Position numbers and translations under genes: made by a program. A DNA stretch of 64,000 bases from Bradyrhizobiaceae bacterium (GTDB lineage: Bacteria > Pseudomonadota > Alphaproteobacteria > Rhizobiales > Xanthobacteraceae): positions 3,970,016 through 4,034,015 of the forward strand of contig CP078014.1 in NCBI GenBank assembly GCA_020544565.1, given 5' to 3'. The notes below the pieces were generated by a model. It searched no databases, was not told the origin of the DNA, and saw only the letters and a list, made by a program, of their open reading frames with translations. Positions 24,551 to 33,470 of the stretch are shown here, piece after piece; position 1 is the first letter of the stretch; each line of letters opens with the position of its first letter.

Positions 24551-25444
24551 TTACGGCCACTTCACCTCGGGCGGCATCGACGACAGAATCGAATCGACAT
24601 TGCCGCCGGTCTTGAGGCCGAAAATCGTGCCGCGGTCGTAGAGCAGGTTGAACTCGACATAGCGGCCGCGCCGCACCAGTTGCTCCTCGCGGTCCTGCGC
24701 GGTCCAGGGCGTGGCCAGGTTCCGCCGCACCAGATCGGGATAGATGGCGGCGAAGGCCCGTCCCACGTCCTGGGTGAAGGCGAGGTCGGCATCCCAGTCG
24801 CCGGATTCGTGCCAGTCGTAGAAGATGCCGCCAATGCCGCGCGGCTCCTTGCGGTGGGGCAGGTAGAAATATTCGTCGCACCAATCCTTGTACTTGTCGT
24901 AGGGCGCGACCGCCGAGTGGGCGTCGCAGGCCGCCTTCATCGCGGCATGAAATGCCACGGTGTCGGGGTCGCTCTGGGTGCGCCGGCGGTCGAGCACGGG
25001 GGTGAGATCGGCGCCGCCGCCGAACCACGCCTTGGTCGTCACCACGAAGCGGGTGTTCATGTGGACCGCGGGGACATGCGGGTTGCGCGGGTGGATGATC
25101 AGGGAAATCCCCGATGCCCAGAACCGCGGGTCGTCGGCGGCTCCCGGGATCTGCGCCCGGAACTCGGGGGCGAATTCGCCGTGCACGGTGGAGCAGTGCA
25201 CGCCGGCCTTCTCGAACAGCCGCCCGCGCAGCACGGCCATCACCCCGCCGCCGCCGGGCTTGCCGGTGTGGTCGGTGCGTTGCCAGGGCGTGCGCACGAA
25301 ACGGGCGGCCTCGCCCGGGTAGAGCGCGTCCGGGGCCTCGTCCTCGAGCCGCTCCAGTGCCGCGCAAATGTCGTCGCGCAGCTGCTCGAACCAGGCGCGG
25401 GCGCGCTGCTTGCGCTGTTCGGTCGGGGTGGCGACGATGTCCAT
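24551..25444 (-). CDS. hemF: Oxygen-dependent coproporphyrinogen III oxidase
   Basis: 297 aa from ATG 25444 ([19 protein letters not shown]). Conserved blocks: [74 protein letters not shown], and [20 protein letters not shown]. The enzyme converts coproporphyrinogen III to protoporphyrinogen IX with O2 in haem synthesis. A site matching the FixK/FNR consensus lies ~53-66 bases upstream. The open frame extends 22 codons above ATG 25444 and through that site, which argues for the later start. Confidence 0.95.
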   Translation of the reverse strand: MDIVATPTEQRKQRARAWFEQLRDDICAALERLEDEAPDALYPGEAARFVRTPWQRTDHTGKPGGGGVMAVLRGRLFEKAGVHCSTVHGEFAPEFRAQIPGAADDPRFWASGISLIIHPRNPHVPAVHMNTRFVVTTKAWFGGGADLTPVLDRRRTQSDPDTVAFHAAMKAACDAHSAVAPYDKYKDWCDEYFYLPHRKEPRGIGGIFYDWHESGDWDADLAFTQDVGRAFAAIYPDLVRRNLATPWTAQDREEQLVRRGRYVEFNLLYDRGTIFGLKTGGNVDSILSSMPPEVKWP

Positions 25445-25496
25445 GGCGGTCTCCGTGGCGGATGGCGCGACCCTGGGTCGTCGCCGATATGGTGCA

Positions 25497-25510
25497 TTGC
25501 AATATATCAA
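25497..25510 (-). promoter_or_regulatory. FixK/FNR-type box upstream of hemF
   Basis: On the minus strand the site reads TTGATATATTGCAA, which fits the FixK2 consensus TTG(A/C)-N6-(T/G)CAA exactly. Its centre is ~59 bases above the hemF ATG, a distance compatible with a -40-type activator position. Only the consensus match and the location support it. Confidence 0.55.
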
Positions 25511-25552
25511 TTGGCCGGTCGGCGGTGGGCTGTCCGGTTGGAATCGATCAGT

Positions 25553-26041
25553 TCATGGCCCCTCTGCCGTCCTGTGGGCGGCCAGTGTGGTCAGGCCGCC
25601 GGTCTGCCGCAGCCCTTCGCCGAGCGCCATGGCCACGCTTACCGCGACGTTGAGCGAGCGCATGCCCGGCGCGACCGGAATCACCAGCCGGGCGTCGGCG
25701 GCCGCCGTGACCTCGTCGGGCACCCCGGCCGTTTCCCGGCCGAACAGCAGGATATCGTCGTCGCTGTAGGCGTGGTCGAGGTAGGGCCGCGCCGCCTTGG
25801 TGGAGAACAGCACCAGCCGCAGGCCGGATTCGGTGCGCCAGCGCGCGAAAGCCGCCCAGCAATCGTGCCGGACGATCCGGACCTGATCGAGATAGTCCAT
25901 CCCGGCGCGGCGGAAATGCCGGTCGGAAACGGGAAAGCCGGCCGGCTCGATGATATGGGCCTCGACCTTGAGGCAGGCGCACAGCCGCAGAATCGTTCCG
26001 GCGTTCTGGGGGATGTCCGGCTGGTAGAGGGCAATGCGCAT
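25553..26041 (-). CDS. trmL: tRNA (cytidine/uridine-2'-O-)-methyltransferase
   Basis: 162 aa, the standard single-domain SPOUT length. N-terminus MRIALYQPDIPQNAGTILRL; SPOUT knot motifs 2 and 3 are DDILLFGRETAGVPDEVTAA and LVIPVAPGMRSLNVAVSVAM. TrmL methylates the wobble nucleotide 34 of leucine tRNA isoacceptors. It is transcribed toward hemF, which starts 108 bases past its stop and has its own putative control site, and diverges from the cytochrome bc1 operon. Confidence 0.92.
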   Translation of the reverse strand: MRIALYQPDIPQNAGTILRLCACLKVEAHIIEPAGFPVSDRHFRRAGMDYLDQVRIVRHDCWAAFARWRTESGLRLVLFSTKAARPYLDHAYSDDDILLFGRETAGVPDEVTAAADARLVIPVAPGMRSLNVAVSVAMALGEGLRQTGGLTTLAAHRTAEGP

Positions 26042-26074
26042 GGAGAGCCGCTTTCGGGCCGCCGGAAGGCTTAC

Positions 26075-26108
26075 GGAAAATCCCCAGGAAAATCCCGGAG
26101 AAAATCCT
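26075..26108 (+). repeat. Three ~12-bp direct repeats (GGAAAATCCC type) in the divergent trmL/fbcF promoter region
   Basis: The copies read GGAAAATCCCC, AGGAAAATCCCG and GAGAAAATCCTT, spaced by one helical turn or slightly more, within the 298-base gap between trmL and the Rieske gene. The rest of the gap holds no gene. A role as binding sites for a regulator of either unit is possible but unproven. Confidence 0.4.
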
Positions 26109-26339
26109 TGTGGCGGCCGGTTTCAGTGCGTCGCACTAAATGTGCCGATAGCGGGCTTGCGCTCTCCCGGCAAGGGTGCCAATAGATCGATTCTAGATCG
26201 TATGTTCTGCCCGGTTGAGTAGGACAAGTGGTCATTCTGCCACCGCGGGGGCCGCGGGCACCGGCTTCCACTCCCGGGGCGCGCGTCGCGCCGGTCCGGG
26301 ACGGGTCCTCCGGTTGCAGTTCGGAAAGGGTTTGCAATC

Positions 26340-26867
26340 GTGACGTCTATTTCCTCGGCCGCTCCGACACGCCGTGATTTTCTCTATGTTGCGACAGGCG
26401 CCGTGGGCGCGGTGGGCACTGCCGCCGTCATATGGCCGATGATCGCCCAGATGAACCCGGACGCTTCGACCATCGCCGCCGGCGCGCCCATCGAGGTCGA
26501 CCTCTCGCCCATCGCCGAGGGGCAGGACATCAAGGTGTTCTGGCGCGGCAAGCCGATCTACGTCATGAACCGGACCAAGAAGCAGATCGAGGAAGCCCGC
26601 GCCGTGGCGGTGTCGAGCCTGCCCGATCCGCAGAGCGACCAGTCCCGCGTCAAGGAAGGCCATGACCAGTGGCTGGTGGTGATCGGCATCTGCACCCATC
26701 TCGGCTGCATTCCGATCGCCCATGAAGGCGCCTATGGCGGGTTCTTCTGCCCCTGCCACGGCTCGGTCTACGACACCTCCGGCCGCATCCGCCAGGGGCC
26801 GGCGCCGCTGAACCTGCCCATCCCGCCCTACGCCTTCATCACCGACACCAAAATCCGTATCGGCTAA
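26340..26867 (+). CDS. fbcF: Ubiquinol-cytochrome c reductase iron-sulfur (Rieske) subunit
   Basis: 175 aa with a GTG start at 26340. An uncleaved Tat-like anchor ([20 protein letters not shown]) precedes the Rieske fold. The cluster motifs are CTHLGC (C118, H120, C123) and CPCHGS (C137, C139, H140): Cys118, His120, Cys137 and His140 bind the [2Fe-2S] centre, and Cys123-Cys139 form the disulfide. It passes electrons from ubiquinol to cytochrome c1 in the bc1 complex and is followed after 48 bases by the cytochrome b/c1 gene. Confidence 0.97.
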   Translation: MTSISSAAPTRRDFLYVATGAVGAVGTAAVIWPMIAQMNPDASTIAAGAPIEVDLSPIAEGQDIKVFWRGKPIYVMNRTKKQIEEARAVAVSSLPDPQSDQSRVKEGHDQWLVVIGICTHLGCIPIAHEGAYGGFFCPCHGSVYDTSGRIRQGPAPLNLPIPPYAFITDTKIRIG

Positions 26868-26915
26868 GTTCCATCCGAGCCGATCGCGTCGCTTCTTCTA
26901 TTTCAGGATCGCATC

Positions 26916-29000
26916 ATGAGCGGACCATCCAGCTACCAGCCGCAAAATCCAGTCATGCAGTGGGTTGAACGGCGCCTTCCCATCGGAGGGCTGATCCACT
27001 CGTCCTTCATCGCCTACCCCACCCCCCGCAACCTGAACTACTGGTGGACGTTCGGCGCGATCCTGTCGATGATGCTGGCGGTGCAGATCGTCACCGGCGT
27101 CATCCTGGCGATGCACTACACGCCGCATGTCGATCTCGCCTTCCGCTCGGTCGAAGGCATCATGCGCGACGTGAACTTCGGCTGGCTGCTGCGCTACGCC
27201 CATGCCAACGGCGCCTCGATGTTCTTCATCGCGGTGTATATCCACATGTTCCGCGGCCTCTATTACGGGTCGTACAAGGAGCCGCGCGAGGTGCTGTGGA
27301 TCCTCGGCGTCATCATCTATCTCCTGATGATGGCCACGGGTTTCATGGGCTATGTGCTGCCGTGGGGCCAGATGAGCTTCTGGGGCGCCACCGTCATCAC
27401 CAACCTGTTCTCGGCCATTCCGTGGGTCGGCGACAGCATCGTGACGCTGCTGTGGGGCGGTTACTCGGTTGGCAACCCGACGCTGAACCGCTTCTTCTCG
27501 CTGCACTACCTGCTGCCGTTCGTGATCGCGGGTGTCGTCGTCCTGCACGTTTGGGCGTTGCATGTCGCGGGCCAGAACAACCCGGCCGGCGTCGAGCCGA
27601 AGACCGAGAAGGACACCGTGCCGTTCACGCCTTACGCGACGCTCAAGGATGCGTTCGGCATGGTCTGCTTCCTGCTGTTCTTCTCGTGGTTCATCTTCTA
27701 CATCCCGAACTACCTCGGCGATCCCGACAACTACATCCAGGCCAACCCGGCCGTGACGCCCGCGCACATCGTGCCGGAATGGTATTACCTGCCGTTCTAC
27801 GCGATCCTGCGCTCGATCCCGAACAAGCTCGCCGGTGTGGTGGCGATGTTCGGCGCGATCATCGTGCTGGCGTTCCTGCCCTGGCTCGACTCGGCCCGGA
27901 CCCGTTCGTCGAAGTACCGCCCGCTCGCCAAGCAGTTCTTCTGGATCTTCGTGGCGGTGTGCCTCGGCCTCGGCTATCTCGGCGCGCAGCCGCCGGAAGG
28001 CATCTACGTGATCGCCGGCCGCATCCTGACGGTGTGCTACTTCGCCTATTTCCTGATCGTGCTGCCGCTGCTCAGCCGCATCGAGCGGGCGCGTCCGCTG
28101 CCGAACTCGATCGCGGAAGACGTGCTCGCCAAGTCTGGTGGGGCCAGGTCCGGCGCGGCAAAGGCCGTTGCTTCGATCATGGTCGCGCTGGTCGCCGGCG
28201 GAGCGCTGCTGTTCGGCGGCGCTTCGAACGCCCGCGCCGAAGGCCATGGCTCCACGCCGCCGTCGCTGTCGTGGTCGTTCGCCGGTCCTTTCGGCACCTT
28301 CGATCGTGGACAGCTGCAGCGCGGCCTGAAGGTCTACAAGGAAGTCTGCTCGTCCTGCCACGCGTTGTCGCTGGTCGCGTTCCGCAACCTCGGTGATCCG
28401 GGCGGTCCCGGCTATTCGCCGGCGCAGGTCGCCGCCTTGGCCGCGGAATACAAGATCCAGGACGGCCCCAACGATTCGGGCGACATGTTCGAGCGTCCGG
28501 GCCGGGCGGCGGATCACTTCCCGTCGCCGTTCCCGAACGAGCAGGCCGCCCGTGCCGCCAACGGCGGAGCCTATCCGCCGGACCTGTCGCTGATGGCCAA
28601 GGCGCGCGGTTATGGTCGCGGCTTCCCGCAGTTCATTTTCGACGCCTTCATCCAGTTCCAGGAGAAGGGCCCGAACTACATCCATGCGCTGCTGGTTGGC
28701 TATGAGGAGAACCCGCCGGCCGACTTCGCGCTGCCGGAAGGCTCGTTCTTCAACCACTACTTCCCGGGCAATGCCATCAAGATGCCGAAGCCGCTCAGCG
28801 ACGGTCAGGTGACGTTCGACGACGGCGCCCCGGCCACGGTGGATCAGTACTCCAAGGACGTCGCCGCGTTCCTGATGTGGACTGCGGAGCCCAAGCTCGA
28901 AGAGCGCAAGCGCCTCGGTTTCCAGGTCATGATCTTCCTCGTGATCCTCTCGGGCCTGCTTTACTTCACCAAGAAGAAGGTGTGGGCCGACGCGCACTGA
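26916..29000 (+). CDS. fbcH: Fused cytochrome b / cytochrome c1 precursor of the bc1 complex
   Basis: 694 aa. Residues ~1-410 are cytochrome b: eight or more helices with two haem-ligand His pairs ([18 protein letters not shown] and [19 protein letters not shown]) and the [18 protein letters not shown] Qo motif. A hydrophobic segment then leads to SNARA|EGHG, a probable signal-peptidase site at 441/442. The rest is cytochrome c1, with haem motif CSSCH at 478-482 and a C-terminal anchor ([20 protein letters not shown]). This b-c1 fusion, cleaved after synthesis, is known from Bradyrhizobium and relatives. With fbcF it encodes the whole catalytic core. Confidence 0.97.
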   Translation: MSGPSSYQPQNPVMQWVERRLPIGGLIHSSFIAYPTPRNLNYWWTFGAILSMMLAVQIVTGVILAMHYTPHVDLAFRSVEGIMRDVNFGWLLRYAHANGASMFFIAVYIHMFRGLYYGSYKEPREVLWILGVIIYLLMMATGFMGYVLPWGQMSFWGATVITNLFSAIPWVGDSIVTLLWGGYSVGNPTLNRFFSLHYLLPFVIAGVVVLHVWALHVAGQNNPAGVEPKTEKDTVPFTPYATLKDAFGMVCFLLFFSWFIFYIPNYLGDPDNYIQANPAVTPAHIVPEWYYLPFYAILRSIPNKLAGVVAMFGAIIVLAFLPWLDSARTRSSKYRPLAKQFFWIFVAVCLGLGYLGAQPPEGIYVIAGRILTVCYFAYFLIVLPLLSRIERARPLPNSIAEDVLAKSGGARSGAAKAVASIMVALVAGGALLFGGASNARAEGHGSTPPSLSWSFAGPFGTFDRGQLQRGLKVYKEVCSSCHALSLVAFRNLGDPGGPGYSPAQVAALAAEYKIQDGPNDSGDMFERPGRAADHFPSPFPNEQAARAANGGAYPPDLSLMAKARGYGRGFPQFIFDAFIQFQEKGPNYIHALLVGYEENPPADFALPEGSFFNHYFPGNAIKMPKPLSDGQVTFDDGAPATVDQYSKDVAAFLMWTAEPKLEERKRLGFQVMIFLVILSGLLYFTKKKVWADAH

Positions 29001-29032
29001 CGCGCCGTTCCGCGATCACGCTATGATCGGCG

Positions 29033-29058
29033 AAAGGCCCCGGCTCCGGGGCCTTTTT
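29033..29058 (+). terminator. Rho-independent terminator of the bc1 operon
   Basis: An 11-bp perfect stem (AAAGGCCCCGG / CCGGGGCCTTT) with a 2-base loop is followed by further Ts. It lies 33 bases after the fbcH stop. Confidence 0.9.
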
Positions 29059-29176
29059 GCTGCCGGCCTGTTGCTGCCGGCTTGACGCGGAGCACGCGCT
29101 TTATTGCGGAGGCGGTCGCCGGTTTGAGCGTCGCGCCGTCCGCTGTATAAGAGGCGGAACCAATCGGGAGGATCTC

Positions 29177-29851
29177 ATGGGCACGACCATTTCTTTCAAG
29201 CGCCCCGACGGCAAGGACGCCACGGGCTATCTCGCCAATGCCGCGCGCGGCAATGCGCCGGGCGTCATCGTCATTCAGGAGTGGTGGGGCCTGTCGGAGA
29301 ACATCAAGGCGCTGACCGACCGTTTCGCGCTGGCCGGATTCGATGCGCTGGCGCCCGATCTCTACAAGGGCGTCGTCGTGCCCTATCACGACGCCGAGGA
29401 AGCCAATCGGCAGATGACCTCGCTCGATTTCATGGACGCCACCACCCAGACCGTGCGCGGCGCGGCCGCCTATCTGGCGCGCAACGGCGCCAAGGTCGGG
29501 CTGACCGGGTTCTGCATGGGCGGCGCGGTCACCATCATCGGCGCCGCGAAGATTCCGGAACTGACCGCGGGCGTGGCGTTCTACGGCATTCCGCCGGAGC
29601 AGGCGGCCAAGCCCGCCGACGTCAAGATTCCGCTGCAGGGCCATTTCGCCAACAAGGACGACTGGTGCACGCCGGCCGCCGTCGATGCCTTTGAGGCGGC
29701 GATGAAGGCCGCCGGCAAGGACTTCGAGGCGTTCCGCTATGACGCCGACCACGCCTTCGTCAACGAGCAGCGCGCCGCCGTGCACGACCGCGAAGCGGCC
29801 GAGCTTGCCTGGGGCCGCGCCATCGACTTCTTCAAGAAGCATCTGGGCTGA
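29177..29851 (+). CDS. Dienelactone hydrolase family protein
   Basis: 224 aa from ATG 29177, behind a strong GGGAGGAT site. An alpha/beta-hydrolase of the DLH type: VIVIQEWWGLSENIKALTDR near the start, nucleophile Cys in GLTGFCMGGAV, Asp in the HFANKDDWCTP strand, and His in YDADHAFVNEQ. The family hydrolyses dienelactones or related esters; the physiological substrate is unknown because no aromatic catabolic genes adjoin. It is a single gene between the bc1 terminator and the trp leader. Confidence 0.92.
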   Translation: MGTTISFKRPDGKDATGYLANAARGNAPGVIVIQEWWGLSENIKALTDRFALAGFDALAPDLYKGVVVPYHDAEEANRQMTSLDFMDATTQTVRGAAAYLARNGAKVGLTGFCMGGAVTIIGAAKIPELTAGVAFYGIPPEQAAKPADVKIPLQGHFANKDDWCTPAAVDAFEAAMKAAGKDFEAFRYDADHAFVNEQRAAVHDREAAELAWGRAIDFFKKHLG

Positions 29852-29950
29852 GGTGAATCTCTCCCGATGTCATCCCGGCGAACGCCGGGATGACCGGGGA
29901 AGCGAAGCCGCCCCTTGACACCGCCTCGCGCCGGTGATGTCTTGCCCGCC

Positions 29951-29998
29951 ATGAGCACCGTGATCAATCCGACCCGTCTGTGGTGGCGCACCTCCTAG
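29951..29998 (+). CDS. trpL: trp leader peptide
   Basis: A 15-residue frame, MSTVINPTRLWWRTS then TAG, with two adjacent Trp codons near its end, lies 128 bases ahead of trpE(G). It is followed by alternative pairing segments (CGCACC with GGTGCG around the stop codon) and a terminator hairpin. This is the classical layout of ribosome-mediated attenuation, known for rhizobial trpE(G): stalling at the Trp codons when tryptophan is scarce would prevent the terminator from forming. Confidence 0.85.
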   Translation: MSTVINPTRLWWRTS

Positions 29999-30051
29999 AG
30001 GTGGCCGGTGCGATTCATGTGATCAACAACCATCTGATCAACATTCGTCGG

Positions 30052-30078
30052 GGCCGCCATGCAGGGGCGGCCTTTTTC
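30052..30078 (+). terminator. trp attenuator hairpin
   Basis: GGCCGCC (30052-30058) pairs with GGCGGCC (30066-30072), followed by TTTTT at 30073-30077. It lies 54 bases past the leader stop codon and 48 before trpE(G), as expected for an attenuator rather than an ordinary terminator. Confidence 0.85.
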
Positions 30079-30125
30079 GTTTGTCCTGTGTGGCGTTCCT
30101 CGTGCAAGTTTCGTAAGAGGACCTG

Positions 30126-32288
30126 ATGAACAGGACAGTTTTCTCCCTTCCGGCGCAGAGCGACTACCGCACCGCCCGCGGCCTTGGCGTGGCGCGCACG
30201 GTGGAGCATTTCACCGGCGGCGCGGCGCTCGACCGGCTGATCGAGCGGCTCGACAGCCGCCGTGGCGTGGTGCTGTCGTCCGGCACCACGGTGCCCGGCC
30301 GCTACGAGAGCTTCGATCTCGGCTTCTCCGACCCGCCGCTGCGGCTGGAATCCGTCGGCACCGATTTCGCCATCGAGGCGCTGAACGAACGCGGCAAGGT
30401 GCTGGTGGCGTTTCTCGCCGCGACGCTCGCCGAGCCGTGCGCCGTCATCACCGAACAGAGCGCGACGCGCCTTGCCGGCCACATCGTGCGCGGCGACGCG
30501 CCGGTGGACGAAGACCAGCGCACGCGGCGCGCCTCGGTGGTGTCGCTGGTGCGCGACATCATCGCCGCCTTTGCCGCGCCCGACGATGCCCTGCTCGGGC
30601 TGTTCGGCGCGTTCGCCTATGATCTCGTGTTCCAGTTCGAGGATCTGGTGCAGAAGCGCGCGCGCGAGGACGACCAGCGCGATATCGTGCTCTACGTCCC
30701 CGACCGCATTCTCGCCTACGACCGCGCCACCGGGCGCGGCGTGATCCTGAGCTATGAGTTTGCGTTTGGCGGGCAGTCGACCGCGGGGCTCGATCGCGAC
30801 ACGCCGGACAGCATTTACGCCAAGACGCCGCGGCAGGGTTTCGCCGACCACGCGCCCGGCGTCTATCAGCAGACGGTCGAAGTGGCGCGGAAGGCGTTCG
30901 CCCGCGGCGACCTGTTCGAGGCGGTGCCGGGGCAACTGTTCGCCGAGCCGTGCGAGCGCACCCCGGCGGAAGTGTTCCAGCGGCTGTGCAAGATCAATCC
31001 GTCGCCTTACGGCGCGCTGATCAATCTCGGCGCCGGCGAATTTCTGGTGGCGGCGTCGCCGGAGATGTTCGTGCGCTCCGACGGCTGGCGCATCGAGACC
31101 TGCCCGATCTCCGGCACCATCGCCCGCGGCGCCGACGCCATCAGCGACGCGCGGCAGATTCAGGAGTTGCTGAATTCGCAGAAGGACGAATTCGAACTCA
31201 ACATGTGCACCGACGTGGACCGCAACGACAAGGCGCGCGTCTGCGTGCCGGGGTCGATCAAGGTTCTGGCGCGTCGGCAGATCGAGACTTATTCCAAGCT
31301 GTTCCACACCGTCGATCACGTCGAGGGCGTGCTGCGCCCCGGCTTCGACGCGCTCGACGGTTTTCTCACCCACGCCTGGGCCGTCACCGTCACCGGCGCG
31401 CCGAAACTGTGGGCGATGCAGTTCGTCGAGGATCACGAGCGCTCGCCGCGGCGCTGGTACGCCGGCGCGCTCGGCTTCCTCGGCTTCGACGGCAGCATCA
31501 ACACCGGCCTCACCATCCGCACCATCCGCATGAAGGACGGGCTCGCCGAGGTGCGCGTTGGCGCGACGCTGTTGTTCGACTCCGATCCGGTGGCGGAAGA
31601 GAAGGAGTGCCAGACCAAGGCGGCGGCGCTGTTCCAGGCGCTGCGCGGCGATCCGCCGAAGCCCTTGTCCACCTTCCAGCCCGACGCCAGCGGCTCGGGC
31701 AAGCGGGTGCTGCTGATCGACCACGAGGATTCGTTCGTGCACATGCTGGCGGATTATTTCCGTCAGGTCGGCGCCAGCGTCAGCGTCACCCGGCACAATC
31801 ACGCGCTCGATGTCCTGAAGGCCAACGACTACGATCTTCTGGTGCTGTCGCCGGGGCCCGGCCGGCCGGAGGATTTCGGCATAGCGAATTTCATTTCGGC
31901 GGCGCTGGAGAAGAAGCTGCCGGTGTTCGGCGTCTGCCTCGGGGTGCAGGCCATCGGCGAATATTTCGGCGGCACGCTCGGGCAATTGCCGCTACCGGCC
32001 CACGGTCGCCCGTCGCGGGTGCAGGTGCGCGGCGGCACGCTGATGGGCAACCTGCCGAACGAGGTCACCGTCGGCCGCTATCACTCGCTCTATGTCGCGC
32101 GCGACGGCATGCCGGACGTGCTGGAGGTCACCGCCAGCACCGAGGACGGCATCGCCATGGCGATCGAGCACCGGACGCTGCCGGTCGGCGGGGTGCAGTT
32201 TCATCCGGAGTCGCTGATGTCGCTGGAAGGTAATATCGGCCTGCGCATCGTGGAGAATGCGTTCCGGCTGGGACAGAAGGCAGGCTGA
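30126..32288 (+). CDS. trpE(G): Fused anthranilate synthase, component I and glutamine amidotransferase
   Basis: 720 aa. The TrpE part (~1-510) carries the chorismate-binding signatures CPISGTIARGADAISDARQI, DEFELNMCTDVDRNDKARVC and the FHTVDHVEGVLRPGFDALDG region. The TrpG part (~520-715) begins VLLIDHEDSFVHMLADYF, with nucleophile Cys in LPVFGVCLGVQAIGEYFGG and His in GGVQFHPESL. The enzyme makes anthranilate from chorismate and glutamine, the first step to tryptophan. The fusion is typical of Rhizobiales. Regulation by the leader and attenuator just upstream is supported by sequence. Confidence 0.96.
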   Translation: MNRTVFSLPAQSDYRTARGLGVARTVEHFTGGAALDRLIERLDSRRGVVLSSGTTVPGRYESFDLGFSDPPLRLESVGTDFAIEALNERGKVLVAFLAATLAEPCAVITEQSATRLAGHIVRGDAPVDEDQRTRRASVVSLVRDIIAAFAAPDDALLGLFGAFAYDLVFQFEDLVQKRAREDDQRDIVLYVPDRILAYDRATGRGVILSYEFAFGGQSTAGLDRDTPDSIYAKTPRQGFADHAPGVYQQTVEVARKAFARGDLFEAVPGQLFAEPCERTPAEVFQRLCKINPSPYGALINLGAGEFLVAASPEMFVRSDGWRIETCPISGTIARGADAISDARQIQELLNSQKDEFELNMCTDVDRNDKARVCVPGSIKVLARRQIETYSKLFHTVDHVEGVLRPGFDALDGFLTHAWAVTVTGAPKLWAMQFVEDHERSPRRWYAGALGFLGFDGSINTGLTIRTIRMKDGLAEVRVGATLLFDSDPVAEEKECQTKAAALFQALRGDPPKPLSTFQPDASGSGKRVLLIDHEDSFVHMLADYFRQVGASVSVTRHNHALDVLKANDYDLLVLSPGPGRPEDFGIANFISAALEKKLPVFGVCLGVQAIGEYFGGTLGQLPLPAHGRPSRVQVRGGTLMGNLPNEVTVGRYHSLYVARDGMPDVLEVTASTEDGIAMAIEHRTLPVGGVQFHPESLMSLEGNIGLRIVENAFRLGQKAG

Positions 32289-32316
32289 GCGTGCCTGTCG
32301 TCGCGAGGAGGGTCGT

Positions 32317-32443
32317 GCGTGCCCCGGATGCGACGCAGCACTCTTGTGGTGCGTCGCTGAGCCGGGGCCGTATCAAGCCCGCACTTGTAACGGTCCCGGT
32401 TCTGCGATGCACCGCTGTCGCGCTGCATCGCGCCCGGGACACC
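32317..32443 (-). repeat. Interspersed intergenic repeat, family D, copy 2 (inverted relative to copy 1)
   Basis: It ends GCTGCATCGCGCCCGGGACA, the reverse complement of the start of the copy at 5294, and contains the matching CTTGTAACGGTCCCGGTTCT block. It fills most of the 223-base gap between trpE(G) and apt. A fragment of family C (GCAATGACGCG) follows it. Confidence 0.7.
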
Positions 32444-32511
32444 GGAACCCGGATGATGTCGCCCGCGCCGCGCAATGACGCGTTCTTTGATTCAATTGGA
32501 TGAGACAGACG

Positions 32512-33051
32512 ATGAATCTCGAAACCGATTTGAAAGCCACCGTTCGCGCCATTCCGGACTATCCCAAGCCCGGGATCGTGTTCCGTGACATCACCACGCT
32601 GCTCGGCAACGCCTGGGCCTTCCGCCGCGCAGTGGATGAGCTGGTGCAGCCCTGGGCCGGCTCCAAGATCGACAAGGTCGCCGGCATGGAGGCGCGCGGT
32701 TTCATCCTCGGCGGCGCGGTGGCGCATCAGGTTTCCGCCGGATTCGTGCCGATCCGCAAGAAGGGCAAGCTGCCGCACGCCACCGTGCGCATCGCTTATT
32801 CTCTCGAGTATGGCCTCGACGAGATGGAGATGCATGTCGATGCCATCCAGCCCGGCGAGCGCGTCATCCTGATCGACGATCTGATCGCCACCGGCGGCAC
32901 GGCGGAAGGCGCGGTGAAGCTGCTGCGCCAGATCGGGGCCGACGTGATCGCCGCCTGCTTCATCATTGATCTGCCCGAGCTCGGCGGCGCGGCGAAGCTG
33001 CGCGCGCTGGACGTGCCGGTGCGCACGCTGATGAGCTTCGACGGCCACTGA
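32512..33051 (+). CDS. apt: Adenine phosphoribosyltransferase
   Basis: 179 aa from ATG 32512, preceded by GGATGAGA; an in-frame ATG four codons upstream (32500) is possible. Motifs: [48 protein letters not shown] flexible loop, and the PRPP loop [17 protein letters not shown]. It salvages adenine to AMP with PRPP. It is a stand-alone gene flanked by repeats on both sides. Confidence 0.94.
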   Translation: MNLETDLKATVRAIPDYPKPGIVFRDITTLLGNAWAFRRAVDELVQPWAGSKIDKVAGMEARGFILGGAVAHQVSAGFVPIRKKGKLPHATVRIAYSLEYGLDEMEMHVDAIQPGERVILIDDLIATGGTAEGAVKLLRQIGADVIAACFIIDLPELGGAAKLRALDVPVRTLMSFDGH

Positions 33052-33104
33052 GCAACAATCGCGGCGTCGTTCCCGCGAACGCAAGTGTTCTGCGAACATC
33101 CGAT

Positions 33105-33470
33105 GGATAACCCGCGTCATTGCGAGGGGCGTGAGCTATCGCTAACACGCGTGAGGCATTCCGGAGCGATGGGTAACCCGCGTCATTGCGAGGAGCGTGA
33201 GCTCCGAAGCAATCCAGCCCTTTGATTTGGCTAGAGCATTTCATGATGGAAACATACTCATCCGTCATGGCCGGGCTTGTCCCGGTCATCCACGTCTTAT
33301 TTTGCTGAAATGCCAAAGACGTGGATGCCCGGCATAAAGCCGGGCATGACGAGTTGATGATTCCATCTGAACCAAATCAGCTCTAAATCAGAGTGGATTG
33401 CTTCGTCGGCGGAGCCTGTGCCCGGACGGCGCGAAGCGCCGATCCGGGGGCCTCCTCGCAATGACGATTT
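33105..33470 (+). repeat. Nested repeat cluster: a family-A element inside a family-C element
   Basis: Two tandem left arms of family C (GCGTCATTGCGAGG, at ~33113 and ~33179, each followed by a GCGTGAGCT word and CCGAAGCAATCC in the second) face a right arm (GGATTGCTTCGTCGG ... CCTCGCAATGACG) at ~33393-33465. Between them lies a complete family-A element, ~33232-33386, with ends TAGAGCATTT and AAATCAGCTCTA. The 419 bases between apt and the next gene contain no coding sequence. Confidence 0.75.

Noticed and set aside
26898-28997. 699-codon open frame on the minus strand
   Set aside because: Antisense to fbcH, which is unmistakable by its haem-binding motifs.
30015-31985. 656-codon open frame on the minus strand
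   Set aside because: Antisense to trpE(G) and crosses the trp attenuator.
33105-33470. Possible CRISPR array because of repeated words
   Set aside because: The repeats are inverted hairpin elements of unequal length, not evenly spaced direct repeats with spacers, and no cas genes are nearby.
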